A stretch of DNA of 64,000 bases, taken from positions 496,001 to 560,000 of the forward strand of contig NZ_JAENZZ010000002.1 in NCBI RefSeq assembly GCF_016612865.1. The letters are read 5' to 3'. Every line of letters begins with the position of its first letter. The stretch's first letter is position 1. Shown here one piece after another: positions 30,685 through 40,077 of this stretch. Below the pieces are notes generated by a model. The model did not search any database. It worked only from the letters and a program-made list of their open reading frames with translations, and was not told the origin of the DNA. The DNA comes from Blastococcus sp. TML/M2B (lineage in GTDB: Bacteria > Actinomycetota > Actinomycetes > Mycobacteriales > Geodermatophilaceae). A program made the translations under genes and the position numbers.

Positions 30685-31893
30685 CTAGACCATGGGTTCC
30701 GGCACTCCCGAGCGCTGCCCGGCGCGCACCGGCCGTGCGTCCGCCCGGCGTGGTTCGGCGGCCGCGGCGGAGAGCGCGAGCACCGCGGCGGCCACGCCGA
30801 AGGCCACCGGTGCGCTGGTCGCGTCGGCGACCCACCCCAGCATCACGGCGCCGGCGGCCTGGCCGACGGTCAGCCCGGTGAACAGGGCGGCCGCGGCGGC
30901 CGGGGCGCTGTCCGGGGCGCGCAGGCCGCCCCAGGCGAGCAGCACGCCGCTCAGCGCGACGAACGCTCCCCCGAAGCAGGCCAGCGCGAGCGCGGCGCGG
31001 AGCGGCGCGCCGGCCGAGAGCCCGAGCGCGACGGTCCCGGCGGCGGCGGCGAGCACGGTGGCGATCCAGGCGGCCCGCACACCGAAGCGGACCACCAGCA
31101 CCCCGCTGATGCCGCCGAGCAGCCCGGCGGCGCCGAGGACGCACCACAGCAGCCCGGTCAGCCGGTCGGGCAGCCCGCCGTCGTCGGCCAGCAGGTCGCG
31201 GCCGAAGGTCCACACCCCGGCGCACCCGGTACCGGCCAGGACGGCGGCGACCATCGGCCGGGTGAGCCGGGCGCGGGCCGGGCCACCACCCGGCGTCCCG
31301 AGGTCCTCCGGCGCCGACGCGGGGGCGGCGTCCCACCGCGCGCTCCGGTCGGCCCAGGCGGTGGCGGCCAGCGCCGCGACCGCGAACGCGATCCAGGACC
31401 AGCGCCACGCGCCGGGCACCGACAGCACCAGCAGCCCGCCGGCGACGACCCCGGCTCCGGTGCCGCTGTTGACCACCCCCTGGGCGCGCGGCACCCCGGC
31501 GGGCGGCACGGTCCGCGCGACCGCGGCGACCGTGGCCGGAGTCGCCGCCCCCGCGCCGCTCCCGGCCAGGAGCGCCCCGGCGGCCAGCACCGGCCCGCTC
31601 CACGCCGCGGCGACCAGCAGGCATCCCAGCGCGGCGCTCCCGCCGGCGCACCATAGCGCGGCGCGCGCCCGCCCGCCGGCGACCAGCCGGCCGGCCAGCA
31701 CCGCGGCGGCGCAGTAGCCCGCGTAGCTGCCCGCCGCGATCACCCCGGCGGCGCCGGCGGAGAGCCCGAAGTCCGCGCGGAACTCGGGGAGGAAGAGCCC
31801 GTAGCCGTACCGCGCCAGGCCGTAGGTGACCGCGATGATGGCCAGGCCCGCCGCGACGAGGACGGTGCCGGGACGAGCCGATGCGGTTGCCAT
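30685..31893 (-). CDS. MFS transporter (12 TM, YbfB/CynX-like)
   Basis: 402-aa membrane protein with about 12 hydrophobic segments (TVLVAAGLAIIAVTYGLARYGYGLFLPEF; GVIAAGSYAGYCAAAVLAGRL and similar). Probable exporter or permease; substrate unknown. ATG 31893 overlaps the end of a perfect palindrome shared with the divergent tetR at 31915, which probably represses it. Confidence 0.88.
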   Translation of the reverse strand: MATASARPGTVLVAAGLAIIAVTYGLARYGYGLFLPEFRADFGLSAGAAGVIAAGSYAGYCAAAVLAGRLVAGGRARAALWCAGGSAALGCLLVAAAWSGPVLAAGALLAGSGAGAATPATVAAVARTVPPAGVPRAQGVVNSGTGAGVVAGGLLVLSVPGAWRWSWIAFAVAALAATAWADRSARWDAAPASAPEDLGTPGGGPARARLTRPMVAAVLAGTGCAGVWTFGRDLLADDGGLPDRLTGLLWCVLGAAGLLGGISGVLVVRFGVRAAWIATVLAAAAGTVALGLSAGAPLRAALALACFGGAFVALSGVLLAWGGLRAPDSAPAAAAALFTGLTVGQAAGAVMLGWVADATSAPVAFGVAAAVLALSAAAAEPRRADARPVRAGQRSGVPEPMV

Positions 31894-31904
31894 AACGATC
31901 GTTA
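31893..31904. promoter_or_regulatory. TetR operator candidate, TAACGATCGTTA
   Basis: Perfect 12-bp palindrome in the 21-bp gap between divergent MFS and tetR genes. Such a compact arrangement suggests one dimer site controlling both leaderless or near-leaderless transcripts. Confidence 0.65.
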
Positions 31905-31914
31905 CAGTAGGTCC

Positions 31915-32508
31915 GTGGCAGCGACCCCCGCATCCCGACCGGCGCGCGAGCGACTGCTGGCCGCGGCCGGCGAGCTGTTCTACGAGCAGGGCATCGCCGC
32001 GACCGGCGTGGACGCCGTGCTGCGCCGGGCCGGGGTGTCGCCCGCGACGATGTACGCCCACTTCGGCGGCAAGGACGCCCTCGTGGCCGCCTACCTCGAG
32101 CAGCGGCACGAGGTCTGGCGCCGGACGTGGGACGACGTCCTGGAGCAGGCGGCCGACCCGGTCGAGCGGTTGCTCTCGGTGTTCGACGCCCTCGCCGCCT
32201 ACCGGCGGACCGAGGGCAACCGGCGCGGCTGCGGCTTCCTCGCGGCGGCGGTCGAGCTGCCCCCGGGCCACCCCGGCCGGCCGTGGCTGGACGCCGACTC
32301 GCGGCTGCTCGTGGACCGGCTGCGCGGACTGGCCGTCGACGCCGGCGCCGACGGTCCCGACGACCTGGCCGCCACGCTGCTGCTGCTCTACGACGGGCTG
32401 CTCAGCCGCTTCGCCCGCCAGGCCACGACGCCGGACCTGCCGGACGACGACGCGCTCGCCCGCACCCGCGCGCTCGCCGGGCGGTGCGTGACGGCAGCGC
32501 TGGGCTGA
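31915..32508 (+). CDS. TetR-family regulator
   Basis: 197 aa. HTH at about residues 10-55 (ARERLLAAAGELFYEQG, VLRRAGVSPATMYAHF). GTG 31915. Divergent from the MFS transporter across a shared palindrome, the standard repressor-exporter layout. The stop abuts the stop of the convergent marR gene (TGATCA). Confidence 0.88.
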   Translation: MAATPASRPARERLLAAAGELFYEQGIAATGVDAVLRRAGVSPATMYAHFGGKDALVAAYLEQRHEVWRRTWDDVLEQAADPVERLLSVFDALAAYRRTEGNRRGCGFLAAAVELPPGHPGRPWLDADSRLLVDRLRGLAVDAGADGPDDLAATLLLLYDGLLSRFARQATTPDLPDDDALARTRALAGRCVTAALG

Positions 32509-33018
32509 TCAGCCCTCGGCGGGGCGCCCGGAACCGGTGTCCCGCTGCGGGGACAGGACGACACCGTCCGGGTCGAGCCGGCCCAGGATCGCCCCCGTGA
32601 TGGCGGCCAGCTGGCCGACCTGCTCGGGGTCGAGGGCGTCCAGCACCGAGGCGCGCACGTTCTCGACGTGCCCGGGCGCAGCGGCGACGACGGCGTCCCA
32701 CCCCTCCCCCGTCAGCTGCGCGTTGGTCGCGCGCCCGTCCTCGGGGCACGGGAAGCGCCGGACCAGGCCGCGGTCCTCCAGCCGCTTCACCACGTGGGAG
32801 AGCCGAGGCAGGGTCGCGTTCGTGCGCGCGGCGAGCGCCGTCATCCGCAGGGTGCGGTCGGGGGCCTCGGAGAGCATCGCCAGGACGAAGTACTCGAAGT
32901 GGCTCAGCCCGTCGTCGCGGCGCAGCTGGCCGTCCAGCACGCCGGGCAGCAGCTCGAGCACGGCGGCCAGCCGCACCCATGCGACGCGCTCCTCGTCGGT
33001 CAGCCACCGGGTTGCCAT
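32509..33018 (-). CDS. MarR-family regulator
   Basis: 169 aa winged-helix regulator: HFEYFVLAMLSEAPDRTLRMTALAARTNATLPRLSHVVKRLEDRGLV covers the DNA-binding region (only part shown here would identify it: ATLPRLSHVVKRL). The wing contains CPEDGRATNAQLT. No conserved Cys sensor; one Cys lies in the wing. Divergent from an NAD(P)-binding oxidoreductase with two direct repeats between, so probably its repressor. Confidence 0.88.
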   Translation of the reverse strand: MATRWLTDEERVAWVRLAAVLELLPGVLDGQLRRDDGLSHFEYFVLAMLSEAPDRTLRMTALAARTNATLPRLSHVVKRLEDRGLVRRFPCPEDGRATNAQLTGEGWDAVVAAAPGHVENVRASVLDALDPEQVGQLAAITGAILGRLDPDGVVLSPQRDTGSGRPAEG

Positions 33019-33037
33019 GCCGCCATCACTAGGTCAC

Positions 33038-33088
33038 TTGACGCTTCAACCAAACCCGCGTACCTTGTTTGTTGTCGTTTCAACCAAA
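33038..33088. promoter_or_regulatory. MarR operator region, two direct repeats
   Basis: CGCTTCAACCAAA at 33042-33054 and CGTTTCAACCAAA at 33076-33088, 34 bp apart; the first also forms TTGA-cgct-TCAA. The AT-rich patch lies between divergent marR and the oxidoreductase gene. Confidence 0.55.
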
Positions 33089-33104
33089 TAGAGGGAGAGC
33101 AGCC

Positions 33105-33680
33105 GTGAGCACCGTCAGCATCATCGGAACCGGGACCATGGGTCAGGCCATCGCGGCGATCGCCGCCAAGGGCGGCAACGGCGTGGAGCTGATCGGCTCC
33201 GCCGACGGCGCCCGCGCGGTCACCGGCGACGTCGTCGTCCTCGCCGTCCCCTACCCCGCCGTCGCGGAGGTCCTGGCGCAGCGCGGCGAGAGCCTCGCCG
33301 GCAAGGTCGTCGTCGACATCACCAACCCGCTGGACTTCGCGACGTTCGACTCGCTCGTCGTCCCGGCCGACAGCTCGGCCGCCGCCGAGATCGCCGCGCA
33401 GCTGCCGCAGTCCCGCGTCCTCAAGGCCTTCAACACCACCTTCGCCGGCACCCTGGCCGCCGGCACGGTCGGCCCGCTGCCCACCACCGTGCTGATCGCC
33501 GGGGACGACGCGGACGCCAAGGCGCTGCTCGCCGGGATCGTCTCCGCCGGCGGCCTGCGCGCCGTCGACGCGGGCTCGCTGCGCCGGGCCCGCGAGCTCG
33601 AGGCGCTCGGCTTCCTGCAGCTCACCCTGGCCGCCGGCGAGAAGATCTCGTGGACCGGCGGCTTCGGGCTCGTCGACTGA
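33105..33680 (+). CDS. NAD(P)-binding oxidoreductase (F420:NADP reductase-like)
   Basis: 191 aa. Rossmann motif VSIIGTGTMGQAIAAIAAKGG; VVLAVPYPAVAEVL; DITNPLDF; KAFNTTFAGTLAAG. This is the short NADP-oxidoreductase family related to F420H2:NADP+ reductases. GTG 33105 follows GAGGGAGAG. Probably MarR-regulated, with the LigB-like dioxygenase gene 43 bp downstream in the same transcript. Confidence 0.86.
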   Translation: MSTVSIIGTGTMGQAIAAIAAKGGNGVELIGSADGARAVTGDVVVLAVPYPAVAEVLAQRGESLAGKVVVDITNPLDFATFDSLVVPADSSAAAEIAAQLPQSRVLKAFNTTFAGTLAAGTVGPLPTTVLIAGDDADAKALLAGIVSAGGLRAVDAGSLRRARELEALGFLQLTLAAGEKISWTGGFGLVD

Positions 33681-33723
33681 CCGCCCCCGCCCCGCCCGTC
33701 GCACCGACATCCGGAGATCCGCC

Positions 33724-34587
33724 ATGACCCTGCCCTCGTCCCACCCCTACGCCGGCCACCTGGACCGGGTCGCCGCCGCGGGTCCGCAGACCCCGTGGAC
33801 CCCGGCCGACGGCGCCCTCCCGGCGCTGTACCTCAGCCACGGCGCACCGCCGCTGCTCGAGGACACCGCCTGGATGACGCAGCTGTTCGGCTGGGCGCGG
33901 TCCATGCCCCGGCCGAGGGCGATCCTGATCGTCTCGGCGCACTGGGAGGCGGCACCGCTGAGCCTGTCCAGCACCGAGGCGAACGTGACGCCGATCTACG
34001 ACTTCGGCGGCTTCGACCCGATGTACTTCCGGATGCGCTACGACACCCCGGACGCCTCCGCGTTCGGCGCCCGCGTGCTGGGCGCGCTCGGCGGCGGCAC
34101 CGGGGTGCACCAGCAGCAGAACCGCGGCCTGGACCACGGCGCGTGGGTGCCGCTGAAGGTGATGTACCCCGAGGCCGACATCCCGGTCCTGCAGCTGAGC
34201 CTGCCGACGTCGGACCCCGACGAGCTGATCCGGCTGGGTGGACGGCTCCGGGCGCTGCGCGAGGAGGGCGTGCTGGTGATCGGCTCCGGGTTCACCACCC
34301 ACGGGCTGCCGTTCCTCAGCCGGTCGGACTGGCTCGGCCAGACGCTGCCGGGCTGGTCGGCGGACTTCGACGCCTGGGCCGCCGAGCAGCTCGCCCGGGG
34401 CGATGTCGACGCGCTGGCCGACTACCAGCACCGGGCGCCGGGCATGCCCTACGCGCACCCCACGGTCGAGCACTTCACGCCGCTGTTCGTCACCCTCGGC
34501 GCGGCCACCGACCCGGAGGCCCCGCGCGACTTCGCGATCGACGGCTTCTGGATGGGACTGTCCAAGCGCTCGCTGCAGGTCGCCTGA
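33724..34587 (+). CDS. LigB/DODA-family extradiol ring-cleavage dioxygenase
   Basis: 287-aa class III extradiol dioxygenase (4,5-DOPA dioxygenase type). Probable metal ligands in LYLSHGAPPLL, SAHWEAAPLSLSS and GLDHGAWVPLKVMYPEADIP; the second shell is in GSGFTTHGL. Likely opens a catechol ring or removes a quinone-forming compound. ATG 33724. It follows the oxidoreductase, forming a small MarR-controlled unit that may answer phenolic or quinone stress. Confidence 0.88.
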   Translation: MTLPSSHPYAGHLDRVAAAGPQTPWTPADGALPALYLSHGAPPLLEDTAWMTQLFGWARSMPRPRAILIVSAHWEAAPLSLSSTEANVTPIYDFGGFDPMYFRMRYDTPDASAFGARVLGALGGGTGVHQQQNRGLDHGAWVPLKVMYPEADIPVLQLSLPTSDPDELIRLGGRLRALREEGVLVIGSGFTTHGLPFLSRSDWLGQTLPGWSADFDAWAAEQLARGDVDALADYQHRAPGMPYAHPTVEHFTPLFVTLGAATDPEAPRDFAIDGFWMGLSKRSLQVA

Positions 34588-34606
34588 GCCGCCCGGGCGG
34601 CCGGGG

Positions 34607-35833
34607 TCAGCCGAGCGCGCGCCGTGCCCGGGCCGCCCCGGCCAGCTCGGCCAGCATGGCCTCGGTGGTGGCCAGGTCGACGCAGGCGTCGGTGACGCTG
34701 CACCCGTAGACCAGCCGCTCGGGGTTGCGCTGGTCGAGGTCCTGCCGGCCCGCGACCAGGTTGCTCTCGACCATCACGCCGCGGATCGCCCGCTCGCCGC
34801 CGGCGATCTGCCCGGCGAGGTCGCGGACGACCTCGATCTGGCGCCGGTGGTCCTTCTGGCTGTTGCCGTGCGAGGCGTCGACGACGACCACCTCGGGCAG
34901 CCCGCGCGCGGCGAGCTTGGCCCGCGTCGCCGCGATGTGCGCCGCCGAGTAGTTGGGCCCGGCCTTGTCACCGCGGAGGATGACGTGGCCGGTGTCGTTG
35001 CCCGTCGTCGACAGCTGGGCGCTGACGCCGTGCGCGTCGACGCCGAGGAACTCGTGCGGCGCACGGGCGGCGACGATCGCCTGGATGGCGGCGTCGATGC
35101 TCCCCTCCGGGGAGTTCTTGAACCCGACGACGGACGAGAAGCCCGAGACCCGCTCGCGGGCGGTCTGGTCGGTGACGTTGCGGGCGCCGACGCCGTTGTA
35201 GGTGACCAGCCCGTTGACGTACTGCGGGGTGAGCGCGTTGAGCGGCTCGGCCGCGACCGGGACGCCGAGCTCGGTGATCCGGCACATGAGCATGCGGGTG
35301 GCGACGAGGCCGACGCTGATCCGGCTGGACCCGTCGAGGAACGGGTCGTAGGCGAACCCCTTCCAGTCCACCTCGGTGCGCGGCTTCTCGGTGTAGGTGC
35401 GCATGACGATCTCGAGGTCGGCGGCGTGCCGCTCGCGCATGCGGGCGAGGAAGCCGGCGTACTCCAGCGCGGCCGCCGGGTCGTGGATCGAGCAGGGGCC
35501 GGCGATGACGACGAGCCGGTCGTCGGCCCCGGTCAGCGCGTCGGCCACCGCGCCGCGGGCCGCCCGGGTGGTGGCCACGGAGGCCTCGGACAGCGGGACG
35601 ACCGAGGCCACCGCCGCCGGGGTGACGACGACGCTCAGGCCGGTGATCCGCGCGTTCACCAACCCGGAGAGGTCGACCGGCGGCACGTCGGCGACCCCGA
35701 GCCGCTGGGCGACCTCCGGGAGCAGCTCGACCAGCGCGGCGTCGATCTGCGCGTTCACCCGCGTCTGGACCTCGACCAGCAGGTCGGCGATCCGCGTCGC
35801 CTCGTCCAGCAGCGCGTCGGGCACCCCGTCCAC
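34607..35833 (-). CDS. 3-deoxy-7-phosphoheptulonate synthase, class I (AroF/G type)
   Basis: Condenses phosphoenolpyruvate and erythrose 4-phosphate, the first shikimate step. 408 aa, with about 60 residues before the core. Core motifs: VVIAGPCSIHDP, MRTYTEKPRT, DWKGFAYDPFLDGS, YNGVGARNVTDQTARE, VGFKNSPEGS, ILRGDKAGPNY, DASHGNSQKDH and GVMVESNLVAG. GTG 35833 is preceded by GGGAGG. Type I enzymes of this size are less usual in actinobacteria than the type II form. The nearby enzymes give no aromatic biosynthesis context. Confidence 0.92.
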   Translation of the reverse strand: MDGVPDALLDEATRIADLLVEVQTRVNAQIDAALVELLPEVAQRLGVADVPPVDLSGLVNARITGLSVVVTPAAVASVVPLSEASVATTRAARGAVADALTGADDRLVVIAGPCSIHDPAAALEYAGFLARMRERHAADLEIVMRTYTEKPRTEVDWKGFAYDPFLDGSSRISVGLVATRMLMCRITELGVPVAAEPLNALTPQYVNGLVTYNGVGARNVTDQTARERVSGFSSVVGFKNSPEGSIDAAIQAIVAARAPHEFLGVDAHGVSAQLSTTGNDTGHVILRGDKAGPNYSAAHIAATRAKLAARGLPEVVVVDASHGNSQKDHRRQIEVVRDLAGQIAGGERAIRGVMVESNLVAGRQDLDQRNPERLVYGCSVTDACVDLATTEAMLAELAGAARARRALG

Positions 35834-35941
35834 CGCAGACCTCCCGTTCGATCGGACGCGCCCCCGGATCCGGGGGCGCACGCACAGCATCGTCCGGTGC
35901 CCCGCGGCGGTGGACACCGGCGGGCCTCCCCGGCCGACCGG

Positions 35942-36461
35942 TCAGCAGTCGCCGGCCTCCCCGCAGGCCTCCGGCGCACCCTCGAGGACGGCGGCCGCGA
36001 CGGCGCGGGCCGCCTCGCCGAGCGCCGCCGAGCTGTGCCGGCGTGAGGACGTCCACGACGAGCCGGCGCACCTCGCGGACGTGCCCCGGGGCGATGGCCT
36101 CGAGCTTCGCGAAGCCCTCGTCGGTCAGCCGGGCCTCGACGCGCCGACCACCGTCGGTGCAGGTCCGCCGCACCACCCAGCCCGCCCGCTCCAGGCGGGT
36201 GACGGCGTGCGAGAGCCGGGACAGCGAGCCCTGCGCCTGCTCGGCGAGCTCGCTGAGCACCAGGGTGCGGTCGCGGGCCATCGAGAGGCGGGCGAGCACG
36301 TGGTACTCGAAGGAGTTCACGCCGGCGTCCCGCTTGAGCTGGGCGTCGAGTGCGGCCGGCAACGTCATGACCAGCTGCATGAGGGCGGCCCAGTCCTGCT
36401 GCTGCTCGGACGACAGCCACAGGACGTCGCTGCCGCTCCCCCGGCCCGTGTCGGCACTCAC
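35942..36461 (-). CDS. MarR-family regulator, frameshifted at the 3' end
   Basis: About 172 aa after correction. Winged helix: VNSFEYHVLARLSM, GSLSRLSHAVTRLERAGWV, wing CTDGGRRVEARLT. An extra C at 36028-36029 shifts the last 30 codons; corrected they read QLAALGEAARAVAAAVLEG and stop at 35942. GTG 36461. Paralogue-like to the MarR at 32509. Divergent from an azoreductase across a duplicated palindromic site, so probably its repressor. Confidence 0.88.
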
Positions 36462-36482
36462 GAGCCCATCGTACCGCCGCGC

Positions 36483-36527
36483 TTGAACATTCAAGTCCGA
36501 CGTCCTACCTCCGGGTTGAACATTCAA
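36483..36527. promoter_or_regulatory. duplicated MarR operator TTGAA-CA-TTCAA
   Basis: Two identical inverted repeats (36483-36494 and 36516-36527), each followed by GTCCGA, 33 bp apart between marR and the azoreductase gene. Spacing of about three helical turns suggests cooperative binding. Confidence 0.75.
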
Positions 36528-36548
36528 GTCCGAGCCTCGAGGAACCCC

Positions 36549-37190
36549 ATGACCCTGCTCCGCATCGACGCCTCCATCCAGGGGTCCCGCTCCGCCGGCA
36601 GCGCGCTCGCCGACCGCGTGCTCGACTCCTTCACCACCGCCCGCCCCGACGTCCCGGTCGTGCGCCGTCACCTCGGCGAGCAGCCCTTGCCGGCCACCGC
36701 CTGGGCCGACGCCGTCGCCGGCTCCTTCTCCCCCGAGGCCGACCGCAGCGACGCCCAGCGCGCGGCGCTCGCCCTGGCCGGCGAGGTCGCCACCGAGCTG
36801 CAGGACGCGACCGCCGCCGTCCTCGCCCTGCCGCTGTACAACTTCGGCGTCTCCCAGCACGTGAAGACCTGGATCGACCTCGCCCTGGCCGGCGCACCCC
36901 AGGGCACCCGGCTGCTGGAGGGGACGCCGACCGTCGCCGTCCTCACCCGGGGCGGCGCCTACGGTCCGGGCACCCCTCGGGAGGGCTGGGACCACTGCAC
37001 CGACTACCTGCGGCGGATCCTCGTCGACATCTGGGACGCCGACCTCACGCTGGTCGAACGGGAGTTCACCCTCGTCGGGGTCAACCCCGCCCTCGACGAG
37101 TTCAGCGAGGTGGCCGCGCTGATGCGCAAGACGGCCGAGGAGGCCGCCACGGAGGCCGGCGCCGACCTCGCCGCCCGCCTCGCCGCCTGA
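36549..37190 (+). CDS. FMN-dependent NADH-azoreductase/NAD(P)H-quinone reductase
   Basis: 213-aa flavodoxin-fold reductase. The phosphate loop is IDASIQGSRSAGSALADRV; LPLYNFGVSQHVKTWIDL and LTRGGAYG form the FMN site. Reduces quinones or azo compounds, often as detoxification. ATG 36549. The duplicated MarR site upstream fits quinone or oxidative-stress induction. Confidence 0.92.
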   Translation: MTLLRIDASIQGSRSAGSALADRVLDSFTTARPDVPVVRRHLGEQPLPATAWADAVAGSFSPEADRSDAQRAALALAGEVATELQDATAAVLALPLYNFGVSQHVKTWIDLALAGAPQGTRLLEGTPTVAVLTRGGAYGPGTPREGWDHCTDYLRRILVDIWDADLTLVEREFTLVGVNPALDEFSEVAALMRKTAEEAATEAGADLAARLAA

Positions 37191-37195
37191 CACGG

Positions 37196-37230
37196 CTCGG
37201 GCCGGACCCCGCGGAGGGGTCCGGCCCGAG
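37196..37230. terminator. bidirectional hairpin terminator
   Basis: Perfect 15-bp arms (CTCGGGCCGGACCCC) around a 5-nt loop, between the convergent azoreductase and fatty-acyl-CoA ligase genes. Confidence 0.78.
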
Positions 37231-37250
37231 TACGTGCGGTGGTGCGGCGA

Positions 37251-38931
37251 TCAGCCCTGCTGGGGCTCCAGCTCGCCGCGCAGCTCCCGCTTGAGGAACT
37301 TGCCGGCCGGGTTGCGCGGCAGCGCGGTGGTGCGGATGTCGATCACCGTCGGGATCTTGAACGAGGCGAGCCGCTCCCCCAGGAAGCCGACCAGCTCGTC
37401 CTTGGTCAGCGAGGCGCCATCGTTGAGCACGATGACGGTGGCGACCTCCTCACCGAGCCGCTCGTGGGGGACGCCGAGCACGGCGGCCTCCATGACGGCG
37501 GGGTGCTCGTAGATCGCGGCCTCGACCTGCGGCGCAGTACACGTTCTCGCCGCCCCGCAGGACCATGTCCTTGAGCCGGTCGTCGACGTAGACCAGGCCC
37601 TCGTCGTCGAGGTGCCCGATGTCACCGGTGCGCAGCCAGCCGTCCACGATCGTCTCGGCGGTGGCGTCGGGACGGTTCCAGTAGCCGCGGATGAGGTTGA
37701 CGCCGCGGAACCAGATCTCGCCGCGCTCGCCGACCGGCAGCACCTCGAAGGTGGAGGGGTCGCGGATCTCGGCCTGCATCGGCAGCGGCACCCGGCCGGC
37801 GGCCATCGGCTTGTCCAGGGCCTCCTGCCCGGCGAGGCTCGGGCCGAGCGCGTTGGTCTCGGTCATCCCGTAGGAGAAGCCGGGGGTGGCCGCCTTGAAC
37901 GAGTTGTCGATGTTGGCGATCAGCGCCGGCGGCGTGGGGGCACCGCCACCACCGACCGACAGCAGGCTCGAGGTGTCGAACTCGGCGAACCGGGGGTGCT
38001 GCAGCATGTCGATGCTCTGCGTCGGCACGCCGACGAAGGCGCTGAGCCGCTCGCTCTCGATGAGCTTCAGGGCCGCCTCGGGGTCCCACTTGTACATGAT
38101 CGCGAGCTTCCGGCCGGCGACCAGCGAGCCCAGCATCACCGCGACGCAGCCGGTGACGTGGAACAGCGGGACGGCGAGGATCGCGCCACCGGGCGGGGCG
38201 TCGGGGTCCTCGGGCGGCGTCACCAGCGCGGCGACGGCGCCGCGGGCCAGGAAGCCCATGACGGTGTTGACCAGGGCCCGCTGCGTGGAGACCGCACCCT
38301 TGGGCCGGCCGGTGGTGCCCGAGGTGTAGAGGATCGTGGCGTCGTCCTCGGGGTCCACGGTCACGTCCGGCAGCGGCGTGCCGGTCACGACGACGTCCTC
38401 CCAGCGGTCCGCACCCTCGATCGGGGCGGAGGCCCGGACGACGACGGTGCGGGCACCCAGGCGGCGGGCGGAGGCGGCGGCGAGCGCGGCCCGCTGCTCG
38501 TCGGCGACGATGACGGTGGCGCCGGAGTCCTCGAGCGCGAAGTCGAGCTCGTCCTCGGTCCACCACGCGTTCATGGAGACGCTGATGGCGCCGATCGAGA
38601 GGATCGCGATGAAGGCCTCGACCCACTCGGGGAAGTTGCGCATCGCGATGGCGACCCGGTCGCCCTTCTGCACGCCGTAGCGCTCGACCAGGGCCGCGGC
38701 GAAGGCGTCGGCCTCGGCGAACGTCTGGTTGAAGCTGCGCCGCTCCTCGCCGAAGACGAGGTAGGGCGCGTCACCGTGGGCCCGGCAGAGGGCGAAGATC
38801 TCGCGCATGCTCGGCGGCGCGTTCTTGAAGATCTCGTAGGTCACGCCATCAGGCCGCGTCCACGGCGCGAGCTCGAACATCTGCCCGGGGCTGGTGACTT
38901 GTGCCACGGCCTCCTGATGACTCAACGACAC
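37251..38931 (-). CDS. fatty-acid/acyl-CoA ligase (FadD family), frameshifted
   Basis: ATP-dependent acyl adenylation and CoA thioesterification, about 559 aa after correction. P-loop ILYTSGTTGRPKGAV; GFSYGMTETNALG; GWLRTGDIGHLDDEGLVYVDDRLKDM; C-terminal catalytic Lys in PRNPAGKFLKREL. An extra G at 37531-37532 breaks the frame at the start of the small C-terminal domain; corrected it reads GGENVYCAQVEAAIYEHP. GTG 38931 is the likely start. Followed on the same strand upstream by a crotonase and an SDR, which suggests a beta-oxidation set. Confidence 0.9.
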
Positions 38932-39091
38932 GGGAACGACGCCTCCTCGGCGGATGGGCAACAGGACCGCCGAGTGACCCCGGCTACACCCGGACGGTTT
39001 CACACTCGAAGCATCGAGGGCAACAGGCCCCCCTCGGTGGCGTTTCTCGCGGGTCCCGGAGGGACGTCGACTCCCCTCCGGGAACGCGAAC

Positions 39092-39131
39092 GGGGGCGCC
39101 GGCCGGCCAGGTACGGCCGGCCGGCGCCCCC
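39092..39131 (-). terminator. strong hairpin terminator
   Basis: Perfect 17-bp arms (GGGGGCGCCGGCCGGCC and complement) with a 6-nt loop, 38 bp beyond the crotonase stop. A second hairpin (TCCCGGAGGG 39054-39063 with 39074-39083) follows in the fadD leader. The rest of the 237-bp gap holds nothing else that I recognise. Confidence 0.75.
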
Positions 39132-39168
39132 GAGGGCGACCTGCCTGGTCAGCGCGTCCGGAACGCGG

Positions 39169-39933
39169 TCAGCGGTTCTTCCACTGGGGCGCGCGCTTCT
39201 CGGCGAACGCGGTGGCGCCCTCGCGGGCGTCCTCGCTGGCGAAGACCGGCGCGATGACCGATGCCTGCTCCTTCCAGCCCTGCGCGAAGGTCCAGTCCGG
39301 CGCGGAGCGGACCAGGTGCTTGGTGGCGGCGACGGCGAGCGGGCCGTTCGCCGCGATCACCGCGGCGAGGGCGCGCGCCCCGGCCAGCGCCTCGCCCGAG
39401 GGCGTGACGCGGTTGACCAGGCCGACCTCGGCCGCGCGGGGCGCGGAGATCGGGTCACCGGTCAGCAGCATCTCCAGCGCGATCGACTGGGGGATGCGAC
39501 GGGGCAGCGCCAGGGCCGCACCGCCGGCCGCCACCAGCGACCGCTTGACCTCGGGGACGCCGAAGCGGGAGTCCTCCGCGGCGACGACGAGGTCGCAGGC
39601 GAGCAGCAGCTCGAAGCCACCGGCCAGCGCCCAGCCCTCGACCGCGCCGATGAGCGGCTTGCGCGGTGGGGTCTCGGCGATCCCGCACAGGCCGCGGCCC
39701 TCGATGCTCGGCGTCTCGCCGCGCATGAACGCCTTGAGGTCCATGCCGGAGGAGAACGTCCCGCCGGCGCCGGTCAGGATGCCGACCCGCAGGTCGTCGG
39801 AGGCGTCGAGCTCGTCGACGGCGGCCGCGACCCCCTCGGCGACGGCCCGGTTGAGGGCGTTGCGCGCCTCCGGACGGTTGATCGTGATGGTGAGCACGCC
39901 GTCCTGGCGGTCCAGGAGCACCTCGTCGGGCAC
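39169..39933 (-). CDS. enoyl-CoA hydratase/isomerase
   Basis: 254-aa crotonase. Oxyanion-hole elements in GGTFSSGMDLKAF and GAVEGWALAGGFELLLACD; PEVKRSLVAAGG in the catalytic segment carries one Glu (PEVK), while the other hydratase Glu position is not clearly kept. GTG 39933. It lies between the FadD ligase and an SDR on the same strand; each of the two has its own terminator-like hairpin, so co-transcription is not certain. Confidence 0.87.
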   Translation of the reverse strand: MPDEVLLDRQDGVLTITINRPEARNALNRAVAEGVAAAVDELDASDDLRVGILTGAGGTFSSGMDLKAFMRGETPSIEGRGLCGIAETPPRKPLIGAVEGWALAGGFELLLACDLVVAAEDSRFGVPEVKRSLVAAGGAALALPRRIPQSIALEMLLTGDPISAPRAAEVGLVNRVTPSGEALAGARALAAVIAANGPLAVAATKHLVRSAPDWTFAQGWKEQASVIAPVFASEDAREGATAFAEKRAPQWKNR

Positions 39934-39990
39934 AGCCTTCTCCTTCGGTGGGTTGGTCGTCGTTCCGCGATGTCGTGCGGTGGTGCAGGA

Positions 39991-40052
39991 GGGGAACGGG
40001 CGCCGGCCGCGGCCGCCCGGAGGCAGCCGGGCGGCCGGCGGCCCCGTTCCCC
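39991..40052 (-). terminator. long hairpin after the SDR gene
   Basis: Core arms GGCCGCCCGG (40011-40020) and complement (40027-40036) extend outward imperfectly through GGGGAACGGG / CCCCGTTCCCC. It lies 26 bp beyond the SDR stop. Confidence 0.65.
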
Positions 40053-40077
40053 GCCGGAGGACGCCGTCAGGCAGGCG

